Shown here piece after piece: positions 7,622 to 15,322 of a stretch of DNA of 20,069 nt (its first letter is position 1; each line of letters starts with the position of its first letter). Under the pieces are notes generated by a model. It was given only the letters and a program-made list of their open reading frames with translations. It searched no databases and was not told the origin of the DNA. Source of the DNA: Bacteroidales bacterium UBA6366. Lineage in GTDB: Bacteria; Bacteroidota; Bacteroidia; Bacteroidales; UBA932. Where the stretch lies: contig DJRG01000031.1 in the NCBI GenBank assembly GCA_002438845.1, forward strand, positions 1 to 20,069, written 5' to 3'. The position numbers and the translations under genes were made by a program.

Positions 7622-7954
7622 ATGAATATTCTTACTTTCACATTGCTGCAGGCAGCCCCTGCAGGACAGCCTCAGCCTGGAGGCGGTGGTATGTTCTGGA
7701 TCATGATCATCGCCATGTTCGTGATCATGTGGTTTTTCATGATCCGTCCGCAGCGCAAACAGCAGAAGGAGCTTGAAAAGTTCCGCAACGGCCTCAAGAG
7801 AGGCGACAAGGTTGTCACGGCGGGTGGCATCTACGGCACGGTAGACGAGATCAAGGACAGAACCGTCCTCATCAAGGTTGACGGCGACGTCAAGCTCAGA
7901 GTGGACAAGAACTCACTTGTCAGAGACTTCACTCAGGACGCTCCGCAGCAGTAA
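7622..7954 (+). CDS. yajC: preprotein translocase accessory subunit YajC
   Basis: A 110-residue protein with one transmembrane helix (about residues 24-42, FWIMIIAMFVIMWFFMI) followed directly by RPQRKQQKE and the small cytoplasmic domain LKRGDKVVTAGGIYGTVDEI. These are the diagnostic YajC features. It associates with SecDF at the SecYEG translocon and AcrB in proteobacteria. The Gly/Pro-rich N-terminal segment before the helix is common in this phylum. I use the ATG at 7622; a TTG four codons upstream is less likely. It sits between nusB and the YbbR-like gene, a conserved Bacteroidota order. Confidence 0.95.
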   Translation: MNILTFTLLQAAPAGQPQPGGGGMFWIMIIAMFVIMWFFMIRPQRKQQKELEKFRNGLKRGDKVVTAGGIYGTVDEIKDRTVLIKVDGDVKLRVDKNSLVRDFTQDAPQQ

Positions 7955-7977
7955 CGGATAGGATTTCTGGCTGTACG

Positions 7978-8958
7978 ATGTGGAAGGAACGTCTGCATAA
8001 ACTGCTGGGAAGACTGAATCTGGACGGGAGAGACATTTCAGTTTTTCTGATGTCTCTCTTGCTTGCGTTCAGCATCTGGTTGATTCACAATCTATCCCTG
8101 AACTACTCCGACACGATGAGCGTGCCGGTGGTGGCGCAGTGCAACCTTGAGGGACATTCCAATAGGTCTTCCAATTCCAGCATGATCGCGGCAAGGTGCA
8201 GGACATCCGGCTTCTCGTTGCTCAGAATCCGTCACCAGGCCAAGCGCAAGGCTCTGACCATCAATTTTGACAGCAAGGATCTGCACCACAAGGACGGCGA
8301 GATTTTCTACATCACCGCGGCGGAGCTAAGCAACTATGTCTCCGAGATATTTGGAGATGGTGTCCGCCTTGAGTCTTTCCTGTCGGAAACGGTCCAGTTC
8401 AGATTCCCGTTCGAGAACAACAAGCGTGTCCCTGTCCAGGCGGTGCAGGTGCTGAGCTTCAAGCCTCAGTACATGGCCATGGGCCAGATCCGTCTCCAGC
8501 CTGATTCCGTCACGATCTACGGCGAGCCTTTCCATCTGGAGCATATCGACAGGGTCTTCACCCGCACGATTGACCTTCTGAACCTCAAGTCCAGCGCCCA
8601 TGGTGTAGTGAGGCTTGAGCCGATGTCGGGAGTGAGGATGTCTGAGACAGAGGTGAACTATTCCTTGGACGTCACCCGCTATGTGGAGATCCGTTCCGAG
8701 GTTCCGGTCGGTGTCAGGAATGTTCCGGCCGGCAGGAAACTTTCCGTCTATCCGTCCACTGCGACCGTCGTGTTCAAGTGTGCTTTCCCTTTGTCGCAGG
8801 ATCCTACCGACGGGGTTCAGTTTTACATTGACTACTCTGATTTCAGAAATTCGATCGGAGGAAAGTGCGTCGCTCATGCGTCAAGGGTTCCGGAAGGCGT
8901 GATAGAATGCACCGTGACTCCGGAGGTGTTTGATTGTGTTGAGGAGGGAAGGCAATGA
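7978..8958 (+). CDS. YbbR-like domain membrane protein
   Basis: A 326-residue protein with one N-terminal transmembrane helix (about residues 20-38, ISVFLMSLLLAFSIWLI) preceded by a short basic cytoplasmic segment, then extracytoplasmic beta-rich YbbR-type repeats: VPVVAQCNLEG, VPVQAVQVLSFKPQYMAMGQIRLQPDSVTIYGEP and VRSEVPV-like segments. In Firmicutes the YbbR protein CdaR controls the diadenylate cyclase CdaA; the Bacteroidota version is encoded elsewhere, here between yajC and coaE, and its role is not established. The stop overlaps the coaE start by 4 nt (ATGA), indicating translational coupling. Confidence 0.85.
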   Translation: MWKERLHKLLGRLNLDGRDISVFLMSLLLAFSIWLIHNLSLNYSDTMSVPVVAQCNLEGHSNRSSNSSMIAARCRTSGFSLLRIRHQAKRKALTINFDSKDLHHKDGEIFYITAAELSNYVSEIFGDGVRLESFLSETVQFRFPFENNKRVPVQAVQVLSFKPQYMAMGQIRLQPDSVTIYGEPFHLEHIDRVFTRTIDLLNLKSSAHGVVRLEPMSGVRMSETEVNYSLDVTRYVEIRSEVPVGVRNVPAGRKLSVYPSTATVVFKCAFPLSQDPTDGVQFYIDYSDFRNSIGGKCVAHASRVPEGVIECTVTPEVFDCVEEGRQ

Positions 8959-9578
8959 GGACTGTTGCGGTCACCGGAGGAATAGGGAGCGGCAAGTCCG
9001 CCGTCTGTGCCGTTCTGGCCGGGCGTGGGATTCCGGTCTATGATTCGGATTCAGCGGCCAAAGGACTCTATTCCAAGGACGATTCGCTTCTGGACGAGGT
9101 CGAGGAGGCTTTTGGCTGCGGATTAAGGCTGCCGGATGGTGGTTTTGATCGCGCCAAACTGGCTTCAATCGTGTTTTCCTCTCCGGAAAAGCTCAGGACT
9201 CTGGAAGGAATTGTCCATCCTGCGGTCTTGTGTGATTTCAAGAGATGGAACGCCATGCAGAGCGCCAGGTTTGAGGGGCAGGTGGGTTCCGACATCTTTT
9301 TCGGCAAGGAACCGTTCTGCGTCATGGAGTCAGCCATCATTCTGGACAAGCCGGAATTCCTTTCGGTCGTGTCAAAGGTGGTCATGGTGGACGCCACATT
9401 GTCATTGAGGATGGAAAGGGCATGCCGCAGGGACGGCTCCTCGCAGGAAAATGTTATTCAAAGGATTGCCGCACAACGTTTTGACCTGTCAAAAGTGGAC
9501 GCCTTCATCCGCAACAACGGGACATTGGCCCAGTTGAAGACAGAGACGGAGAAAGTCTTTGGCGGGCTCAAATTTTGA
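8955..9578 (+). CDS. coaE: dephospho-CoA kinase
   Basis: A 207-residue P-loop kinase catalysing the last step of coenzyme A synthesis, phosphorylation of dephospho-CoA at the 3'-hydroxyl of its ribose. Walker A GGIGSGKS at residues 8-15; the acidic motif VYDSDSAAK (D30, D32) replaces the more common DADxxA; the segment LRTLEGIVHPAVL is the conserved substrate-binding HP region; the lid contains RRDGSSQENVIQRIAAQ, and the end FIRNNGTLAQLKTETEKVF matches the family NDG/NNG motif. It overlaps the ybbR-like gene by 4 nt. The stretch with GSDIFFGKEPFC is slightly longer than in E. coli CoaE. Confidence 0.95.
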   Translation: MRTVAVTGGIGSGKSAVCAVLAGRGIPVYDSDSAAKGLYSKDDSLLDEVEEAFGCGLRLPDGGFDRAKLASIVFSSPEKLRTLEGIVHPAVLCDFKRWNAMQSARFEGQVGSDIFFGKEPFCVMESAIILDKPEFLSVVSKVVMVDATLSLRMERACRRDGSSQENVIQRIAAQRFDLSKVDAFIRNNGTLAQLKTETEKVFGGLKF

Positions 9579-9611
9579 TAAAGGATAATTTTTAGCTATT
9601 TTTATCTGAAT

Positions 9612-10076
9612 ATGAAAACAGATCTTTCAAAAATTCTTTCAATCTCAGGCCAGCATGGCCTGTTTGAGTACGTGGCTCAGGCTCGAAATGGCGTGATCAT
9701 CGAAGCCCTTTCCGACAAGAAAAGAACTCTGGCCGACGCCAAGAGCCGCATCACGACATTGGCTGACATCTCAATCTATACCACCGAAGGCGAGGTAAAG
9801 CTTCAGGAGGTTTTCCTTAAGATGCATGAGGTCCTCGGAGACGCCGACGCTCCGTCCTCCAAAGCCTCGGTGGATGAGCTTAAGGCTCTGTTTGCCAAAG
9901 CTATCCCTGATTACGACGCGGACCGCTTCTATGTGTCCCACATGAAGAAGGTAGTGGACTGGTACAGCGACATCAAGAAATACGCTTCCTTTGATTTCGT
10001 GAACCCGGATGAAGAGGCTTCCCAGGAAGTGGCTCCGGCTGAGGAGACAAAGGAAGAGGATAAGGCAAACGAATAG
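9612..10076 (+). CDS. DUF5606 protein, unknown function
   Basis: A 154-residue soluble protein. The N-terminal half (ILSISGQHGLFEYVAQARNGVIIEAL) matches the Bacteroidota DUF5606 pattern, a small beta-barrel-like domain beginning with the ILSISG phrase. A helical part follows (EVFLKMHEVLGD, VDELKALFAKAIPDYDADRFYVSHMKKVVDWYSDI) and an acidic Glu-rich tail (about residues 132-154) that is probably disordered. It lies 33 nt after coaE and its TAG overlaps the GTG start of rimO by one base. The conserved link to coaE and nusB hints at a housekeeping role, but I know of no assigned function. Confidence 0.82.
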   Translation: MKTDLSKILSISGQHGLFEYVAQARNGVIIEALSDKKRTLADAKSRITTLADISIYTTEGEVKLQEVFLKMHEVLGDADAPSSKASVDELKALFAKAIPDYDADRFYVSHMKKVVDWYSDIKKYASFDFVNPDEEASQEVAPAEETKEEDKANE

Positions 10077-11380
10077 TGAAATCTCTGCAAGTCATAACGT
10101 TAGGTTGCTCCAAGAACACGGTTGACACGGAACACCTTCTCTCTCAGGTCAAGGACGCATGGCGGATAGTGCCCGAAGAGGAGTTCTGTCCTGTCGATGT
10201 GCTCCTCATCAACACCTGCGGGTTCATCGGCGACGCCAAGGAGGAGTCAGTCCAGGCCATCCTTTCCGCCGCCGCCCGCAAAAAAGCAGGTGAGGTCGGA
10301 AGACTGATGGTCTTCGGATGCCTTTCTCAAAGGTACATGTCCCAGATGCCGGACTTGATCCCTGAGGTGGATTTCTGGTTCGGCGCGAGGGATCTTGATC
10401 CGATCGTCAAGGCGCTTGGTTGTGTTCCGGTGAAGGAACCGGCAAGGCTCCGGACGGACCATAGGGCCTACGCCTACCTTAAGATTTCTGAAGGTTGCGA
10501 CAGGCGTTGCTCTTACTGCGCCATTCCTTTCATCCGGGGGGCGCACCGTTCTGTTCCGATGGAGGCTCTTGTGGCTGAGGCCACGGCTTTGGCCAAGGAT
10601 GGAGTCAAGGAACTGATCCTGATCGCCCAGGACACGACCTATTACGGACTTGACCTTTACAGGCGCAGAGCCCTTGCGGAACTTCTCCGCAGGCTGTCCG
10701 GGGTCGAAGGCATAGAATGGATAAGGATACATTACTCCTATCCGGCTGATTTCCCAGAGGATGTGCTTGACGAGATGGCTGACAACCCTAAGATTTGCAA
10801 GTACTTGGACATCCCTCTTCAGCACATCTCAGACAAAGTGCTGGACATGATGCACCGTCATGTGGACGGTGAGTGGACGAGGACTTTGGTGAGGAAACTT
10901 CGGGAGCAGGTTCCAGGCGTGGCACTTAGGACAACCATGATCGTGGGGCATCCCGGAGAAGGAAAGAAAGAGTTCGCCGAGCTTCTGGATTTTGTCAGGG
11001 AGGCGAGGTTCGAGCGATTGGGTGCGTTCATGTATTCAGAGGAAGAGGGTACCTACGGGGCGGAGAACTATCGGGATTCCGTGCCTAAGAGGGAGAAGGC
11101 GCGCAGATTGGATGAACTGATGAGGACCCAGGGCGGCATCTCCTTGGCGTTCAACGAGTCCAGGGTCGGAAACATAGAGCGTGTCATGGTCGATGACTAT
11201 GCTGATGGAGTGCTGATATGCAGGAGTCAATACGAGAGCCCAGAGGTTGACGGCGAGATTGTCGTCAAGTACGATGGGCGGAAATTCGGCGGGACTTCCG
11301 CCGAGGATTTGTGCGGCACTTTCATTGACGTGAGGATCACTGGTGCGGATGAGTATGATCTCATTGCGGAGCCGGCTTAA
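10076..11380 (+). CDS. rimO: ribosomal protein S12 methylthiotransferase RimO
   Basis: A 434-residue radical-SAM enzyme that adds a methylthio group to the conserved aspartate of ribosomal protein S12. N-terminal UPF0004 domain with the first Fe-S cluster cysteines C11 (LGCSKN), C48 (NTCGF) and C82 (FGC); the radical-SAM motif CDRRCSYC gives C141, C145 and C148; then IPLQHISDKVL and a C-terminal TRAM domain from about residue 370. The LGCSKNTVDTE start and CAIPFIRGAHRS segment fit RimO rather than MiaB. The start is GTG at 10076, overlapping the previous stop (TAGTG), so translation is probably coupled. Confidence 0.94.
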   Translation: MKSLQVITLGCSKNTVDTEHLLSQVKDAWRIVPEEEFCPVDVLLINTCGFIGDAKEESVQAILSAAARKKAGEVGRLMVFGCLSQRYMSQMPDLIPEVDFWFGARDLDPIVKALGCVPVKEPARLRTDHRAYAYLKISEGCDRRCSYCAIPFIRGAHRSVPMEALVAEATALAKDGVKELILIAQDTTYYGLDLYRRRALAELLRRLSGVEGIEWIRIHYSYPADFPEDVLDEMADNPKICKYLDIPLQHISDKVLDMMHRHVDGEWTRTLVRKLREQVPGVALRTTMIVGHPGEGKKEFAELLDFVREARFERLGAFMYSEEEGTYGAENYRDSVPKREKARRLDELMRTQGGISLAFNESRVGNIERVMVDDYADGVLICRSQYESPEVDGEIVVKYDGRKFGGTSAEDLCGTFIDVRITGADEYDLIAEPA

Positions 11381-11392
11381 TATTCAAGGATT

Positions 11393-12340
11393 ATGAAAAG
11401 AACTTCATTGATTGTTGTCTCGGCGCTTTTCGCGCTGTCATCCTGCGCACCGCAGGCTTTTGTGGTAAGTCCCGAGATGCGCGGACCGTCCAAGTCCGGG
11501 CTCAATCTTGCGGGCAAGTCCATCGCCGTGGTCTATCTCACGGACGGGAATCCTCGTGACGAGGCGTTCAACGCTTCCGCCGCGGGAGGCTTCGCCACAC
11601 GTCTGGAGGAAGACTATTTTGGTGGAAACCGTGAGATTGAGCTGTTCAAGGCGCGGGGAGGCGCGGGCGTGGATTATGCGTCGAAGGACTCTCTTGTGAG
11701 TCTCGTGATGGAGACCGGCAGGGATGTCGTGTTCGTGATCGATGTCCCTGAACTGGGAATTCCGGCCGTGAAGGATCCTGTAAGGATCACAGGCCAAAAG
11801 GTATCCGCCGATTCTGCGTACGTCTCGGTGGCCTCTGTGCCGTTCACGACGAAAATTTTCGTCTATGATTCGATGAACAAGGAGGACAGGGTGTTCGGGT
11901 TTGCCGGTGGGCGTAGCTTCAAGGCCGAAGTCTACACCGACGGCAAGAAATCGAATGAAACCATTGTCAATGAAGTCTGGAAAAACATTGCCCCGGGAGC
12001 GGAGAATGCCGGCTATGTGGCGGCGGCCTCATTCCTGTCGACTTGGAAGCAGGATGACTTCTACGTCATCTACTACGACGGCTCCGAGGAAGCCTGGGAC
12101 AAGGGGGCCGAATATGCATATTCCTACAAATGGAAAGAGGCGATCAATCAGTGGACCACTCTTTTGAATTGCAGGAATGACGAGAAAAAGGCTTGCGCGG
12201 CCTATAACATCGCGCTTGGATGCTTTATGTGCGGCCAGCCGGCTTTGGCGTTGGAATGGCTTGACCGTTCGGACAGCTACACACCGGTGAGTCTGTCCAA
12301 GACACTGAGACTAAAGATTAATCAATATACAGGACAATAA
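11393..12340 (+). CDS. envelope lipoprotein, possibly DUF6340-like
   Basis: A 315-residue protein with a lipoprotein signal ending in ALSSC (C18), then an N-terminal domain with IAVVYLTDGNPRDEAFN and a mid-region VVFVIDVPELGIPAVKDP. The C-terminal part (about residues 235-310) is helical and TPR-like: EEAWDKGAEYAYSYKWKEAINQW, then KKACAAYNIALGCFMCGQPALALEWLDRS. This layout resembles the Bacteroidota lipoprotein family DUF6340, but I am not certain of the match. It starts 12 nt after rimO and ends 8 nt before glpA, so it is probably in the same transcript. No enzymatic motif is seen. Confidence 0.8.
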   Translation: MKRTSLIVVSALFALSSCAPQAFVVSPEMRGPSKSGLNLAGKSIAVVYLTDGNPRDEAFNASAAGGFATRLEEDYFGGNREIELFKARGGAGVDYASKDSLVSLVMETGRDVVFVIDVPELGIPAVKDPVRITGQKVSADSAYVSVASVPFTTKIFVYDSMNKEDRVFGFAGGRSFKAEVYTDGKKSNETIVNEVWKNIAPGAENAGYVAAASFLSTWKQDDFYVIYYDGSEEAWDKGAEYAYSYKWKEAINQWTTLLNCRNDEKKACAAYNIALGCFMCGQPALALEWLDRSDSYTPVSLSKTLRLKINQYTGQ

Positions 12341-12348
12341 AACGTAGA

Positions 12349-13953
12349 ATGATGAATGAATATGACGTCATAATCGTTGGTGGTGGCATAACGGGAGCCG
12401 GAACGGCCAGAGACTGTGCCTTGAGAGGGCTTCGGGTCTTGCTGATAGAGCGTTTCGACATAGCCACCGGGGCGACGGGCAGAAACCACGGACTGCTTCA
12501 CAGTGGGGCGCGTTATGCGGTTACTGACCAGGAATCAGCCACGGAGTGTATCAAGGAGAACATGATCCTGAAGAGGATCGCCCGTCACTGCGTGGATGAC
12601 ACATCCGGATTGTTCATCACCCTGCCGGAGGATGATTTGGCCTATCAGGACACATTCGTCAAGGCCTGCCTTTCAGCAGGGATCAGCGCGGAGGTGATTG
12701 ATCCGGAAGAGGCAAAAAGAATGGAACCGTCTGTGAATCCGTCTCTTATCGGGGCGGTAAAGGTTCCTGACGGCTCGGTTGACCCGTTCCGGCTCTGTGC
12801 CTCCAATGTTTTCGACGCCAAGATCCACGGAGCCAAGGTCCTGGTATATTCAGAGGTCATTGAATTCATCAAGGACCAGGACACGATAAAAGGAGTGAAG
12901 GTTCTGGACCACCATACCGGAATTGTGACGGATTATTACGCTCCCGTGACGGTAAACGCGGGAGGCATCTGGGGGCATCATATCGCTCAGATGGCCGAAG
13001 CCAACATCAGCATGTTCCCTGCCAAGGGCGCTCTTCTGATTTTTGCGCACAGGGTCAACAATGTGGTGATCAACCGTTGCCGCAAGCCGGCGAACGCTGA
13101 CATCCTTGTGCCGGGCGACACGGTTTGTGTCATCGGAACGACATCGACTAAAGTTCCTTATGAGGAATGTGATCATCTTCGTGTGACTCCGGATGAGGTT
13201 GATCTGCTCTTGACCGAGGGTGCCAAACTTGCCCCTTGCCTTGCGGATACCCGAATCCTCAGGGCATACGCCGGTGTGCGTCCTCTGGTTTCGGCGGACA
13301 ATGATCCGAGCGGACGAAGCATCAGCCGAGGCATTGTCTGTCTGGATCATGAGACACGTGACGGAATCAAGGGATTCATCAGTATCACTGGTGGCAAACT
13401 CATGACTTACAGGCTCATGGGCGAGATGGCGGCCGACGCTGTCTGCAAGAAACTTGGCGTGGACGCCCACTGTGTGACCGCCGACACTCCTCTCCCTGGA
13501 TCCGAGCCGGGAGGCATCGAGGAAATCTCCAAGAAGATCTGGGAAGTGCCTACTATGGTTCAGAAGGCTTCCGTGGGCCGTTTTGGAACCCAGGCCGCGA
13601 ATCTGGACTTTGACGGTGACGTGAAAGGAAGCCTGGTCTGCGAATGCGAGGAAGTCTCTGTCTCGGAGGTGGATTCGGCCATCGAGAATCTTGAGGTCAA
13701 CAATCTTGTGGATTTGAGGAGACGCACACGTTTCGGCATGGGAACGTGTCAAGGTGAGCTTTGCGCCTGCAGGGCCGCCGGTCGTCTTGCGAAGGCCAGA
13801 AAATGCACGGCAAAGGCTCGTGCTGACCTTAAGGACTTTATGAACGAGAGATGGAAGGGAATGTACCCTGTCGCATGGGGTGAGACGCTCAGGGAGAGCG
13901 CTTATACTCAGTGGGTATATTCAGAGGTGATGGGACTTGGTGAGGAAATATAG
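12349..13953 (+). CDS. glpA: anaerobic glycerol-3-phosphate dehydrogenase subunit A
   Basis: A 534-residue flavoprotein, catalytic subunit of the GlpABC complex that oxidises sn-glycerol 3-phosphate to dihydroxyacetone phosphate and passes electrons to menaquinone. FAD-binding GGGITGAG at residues 11-18, the GATGRNHGLLHSGARY segment, and GFISITGGKLMTYR near the end of the DAO domain. The C-terminal BFD-like iron-sulfur domain is complete: C431, C433, C467 and C472 (VCECEEV and GTCQGELC), almost the same as E. coli GlpA. Two adjacent ATGs (12349, 12352) are possible starts. Followed by glpB after 12 nt and then glpC. No glycerol transporter or kinase gene lies in the window. Confidence 0.96.
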   Translation: MMNEYDVIIVGGGITGAGTARDCALRGLRVLLIERFDIATGATGRNHGLLHSGARYAVTDQESATECIKENMILKRIARHCVDDTSGLFITLPEDDLAYQDTFVKACLSAGISAEVIDPEEAKRMEPSVNPSLIGAVKVPDGSVDPFRLCASNVFDAKIHGAKVLVYSEVIEFIKDQDTIKGVKVLDHHTGIVTDYYAPVTVNAGGIWGHHIAQMAEANISMFPAKGALLIFAHRVNNVVINRCRKPANADILVPGDTVCVIGTTSTKVPYEECDHLRVTPDEVDLLLTEGAKLAPCLADTRILRAYAGVRPLVSADNDPSGRSISRGIVCLDHETRDGIKGFISITGGKLMTYRLMGEMAADAVCKKLGVDAHCVTADTPLPGSEPGGIEEISKKIWEVPTMVQKASVGRFGTQAANLDFDGDVKGSLVCECEEVSVSEVDSAIENLEVNNLVDLRRRTRFGMGTCQGELCACRAAGRLAKARKCTAKARADLKDFMNERWKGMYPVAWGETLRESAYTQWVYSEVMGLGEEI

Positions 13954-13957
13954 GAGG
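13952..13957 (+). promoter_or_regulatory. strong Shine-Dalgarno before glpB
   Basis: AGGAGG, 8 nt before the glpB ATG and overlapping the glpA stop codon. It is unusual in this window, where most starts have only A/T-rich leaders, and it fixes the glpB start at 13966. Confidence 0.7.
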
Positions 13958-13965
13958 ATGGAATC

Positions 13966-15291
13966 ATGAAATTTGACGTTGTACTTATAGGTGGCGGTCT
14001 TTCATCGCTGGTCTGCGGAATCAAGTTGCAGAAGGCCGGAAAGAAATGCCTGATGGTGTCCGCCGGGCAGAACGCCCTCCACTTTTCATCCGGCGCTTTC
14101 GGTCTGCTTGGAAAACTACCTGACGGAACGGAGGTTGCCGAACCTCTTTCGGCGGTTGATGCGCTTCCGTCCGAGCATCCATATTCAAAGATAGGGAAGC
14201 AAAGGCTTACTGAATATGTCGCCTCGACTCCGGGATTTTTCTCTGATTGCGGGGTGGCTCTGCATCCAGTCACTTCGGTCACTGAGCTTGTCGAAGTGAC
14301 CGAAGCGGTCGAAGCATCCCCAGTCACTTCGGCAGGCTCAGTGACCGCCCCTGTCCGCAACGGCTACCGCATAACCGCCCTCGGCACATTGAAGCCGGCC
14401 TGGCTTGCGATGGATGAGGTGACCCTTCTTTCATCAAAGGTTGAGAAGATAGGGGAGAAAGCCTTGATAGTGAACTTTACGGGTTTTCTGGATTTCAACA
14501 CCCGCTTCATTGCCGAAGGACTTGAAAAGAGAGGCACCGCATGCCGCGTCGAGTACGTGAAACTGGACGAGGTAGAGCATCTCCGTAAGAATCCGGCCGA
14601 GATGAGGTCTGTCAACATCGCCCGCGTGATGAACCACGAATCCAACTGGAAACAGTTTGCCCACAAGGTTCAGGAATTACTGAATGGTGAGGATGTCGTG
14701 GTTATGCCGGAAGTGTTCGGCTTTGAGAATCCCGTCATCATGCAGTGGCTCAAGGAAATGATTCCGGCCAAGGTCGTTTTCATAGGGACGACACCTCCTT
14801 CGGTGCCGGGAATCCGTACTCAAAGGCTTCTGAAGAAGGCGTTTGAGACTGCCGGGGGCACATTCCTTATGGGCGACGAGGCCCTTGACGCTGTTTTTGA
14901 CGGGGAACGTGTAGCAAGCGTCCGCACCGCTAATCTCGGTGAATTACGAATTGAGGCTGACACCTTCGTCCTTGCCAGCGGCAACCTTTTCGGAAAGGGA
15001 CTGGCTGCTTTGCCTGGTGACGTGATAGAGCCGGTTTTCGGACTTGATGTGGACTGCCCTGAGCAAAGAAAGGATTGGTACGACGAGAATTTCTTCGCCC
15101 GTCAGAACTTCACTGGATTCGGTGTCAGGACTAATGACGTTTTCCAGCCTTTGCGTGACGGTAAGGTCGTCCCTAATCTTTATGTTGTGGGCTCCGAGGT
15201 CGGAGGCTGCAATCCTCTTGCTGAAGGCAGCGGGGCTGGTGTGGCGATCATGACGGCATTCAGCGCGGCGGACAGGATACTCGGTAGGTAG
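13966..15291 (+). CDS. glpB: anaerobic glycerol-3-phosphate dehydrogenase subunit B, with repeat-derived insertion
   Basis: A 441-residue FAD-binding subunit of GlpABC. N-terminal nucleotide-binding motif IGGGLSSLVCG, then SAGQNALHFSSGAFGLL, the VNIARVMNHESNW segment, TPPSVPGIRTQRL and the C-terminal LYVVGSEVGGCNPLAEGSGAGVAI, all in line with E. coli GlpB as I recall it. Between GVALHP and NGYRITALGTL lie about 30 extra residues (101-130, rich in Val, Thr, Glu and Ser) encoded by an inverted pair of the REP-like repeat (14277-14301 and 14322-14346). E. coli GlpB has only a short loop there. The frame stays open, so the protein is probably functional with a surface loop. Co-transcribed with glpA and glpC. 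Confidence 0.93.
   Translation: MKFDVVLIGGGLSSLVCGIKLQKAGKKCLMVSAGQNALHFSSGAFGLLGKLPDGTEVAEPLSAVDALPSEHPYSKIGKQRLTEYVASTPGFFSDCGVALHPVTSVTELVEVTEAVEASPVTSAGSVTAPVRNGYRITALGTLKPAWLAMDEVTLLSSKVEKIGEKALIVNFTGFLDFNTRFIAEGLEKRGTACRVEYVKLDEVEHLRKNPAEMRSVNIARVMNHESNWKQFAHKVQELLNGEDVVVMPEVFGFENPVIMQWLKEMIPAKVVFIGTTPPSVPGIRTQRLLKKAFETAGGTFLMGDEALDAVFDGERVASVRTANLGELRIEADTFVLASGNLFGKGLAALPGDVIEPVFGLDVDCPEQRKDWYDENFFARQNFTGFGVRTNDVFQPLRDGKVVPNLYVVGSEVGGCNPLAEGSGAGVAIMTAFSAADRILGR
14269..14346 (+). repeat. REP-like repeat doublet inside glpB
   Basis: A forward copy at 14277-14301 and a reverse copy at 14322-14346, 20 nt apart, both with A/T variants of the core (CACT and AGTG in place of CGCT and AGCG). 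The first copy sits in an 11-bp perfect stem (14273-14283 with 14295-14305) around an 11-nt loop. It is read in frame as a Val/Thr/Glu-rich peptide. Confidence 0.88.
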
Positions 15292-15322
15292 GCGATTATA
15301 TTCATTTGACATTGAGAAAGAT

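Noticed and set aside
12850..13752. 300-codon open frame antisense to glpA
   Set aside because: glpA is unmistakable; the antisense frame has no recognisable domain.
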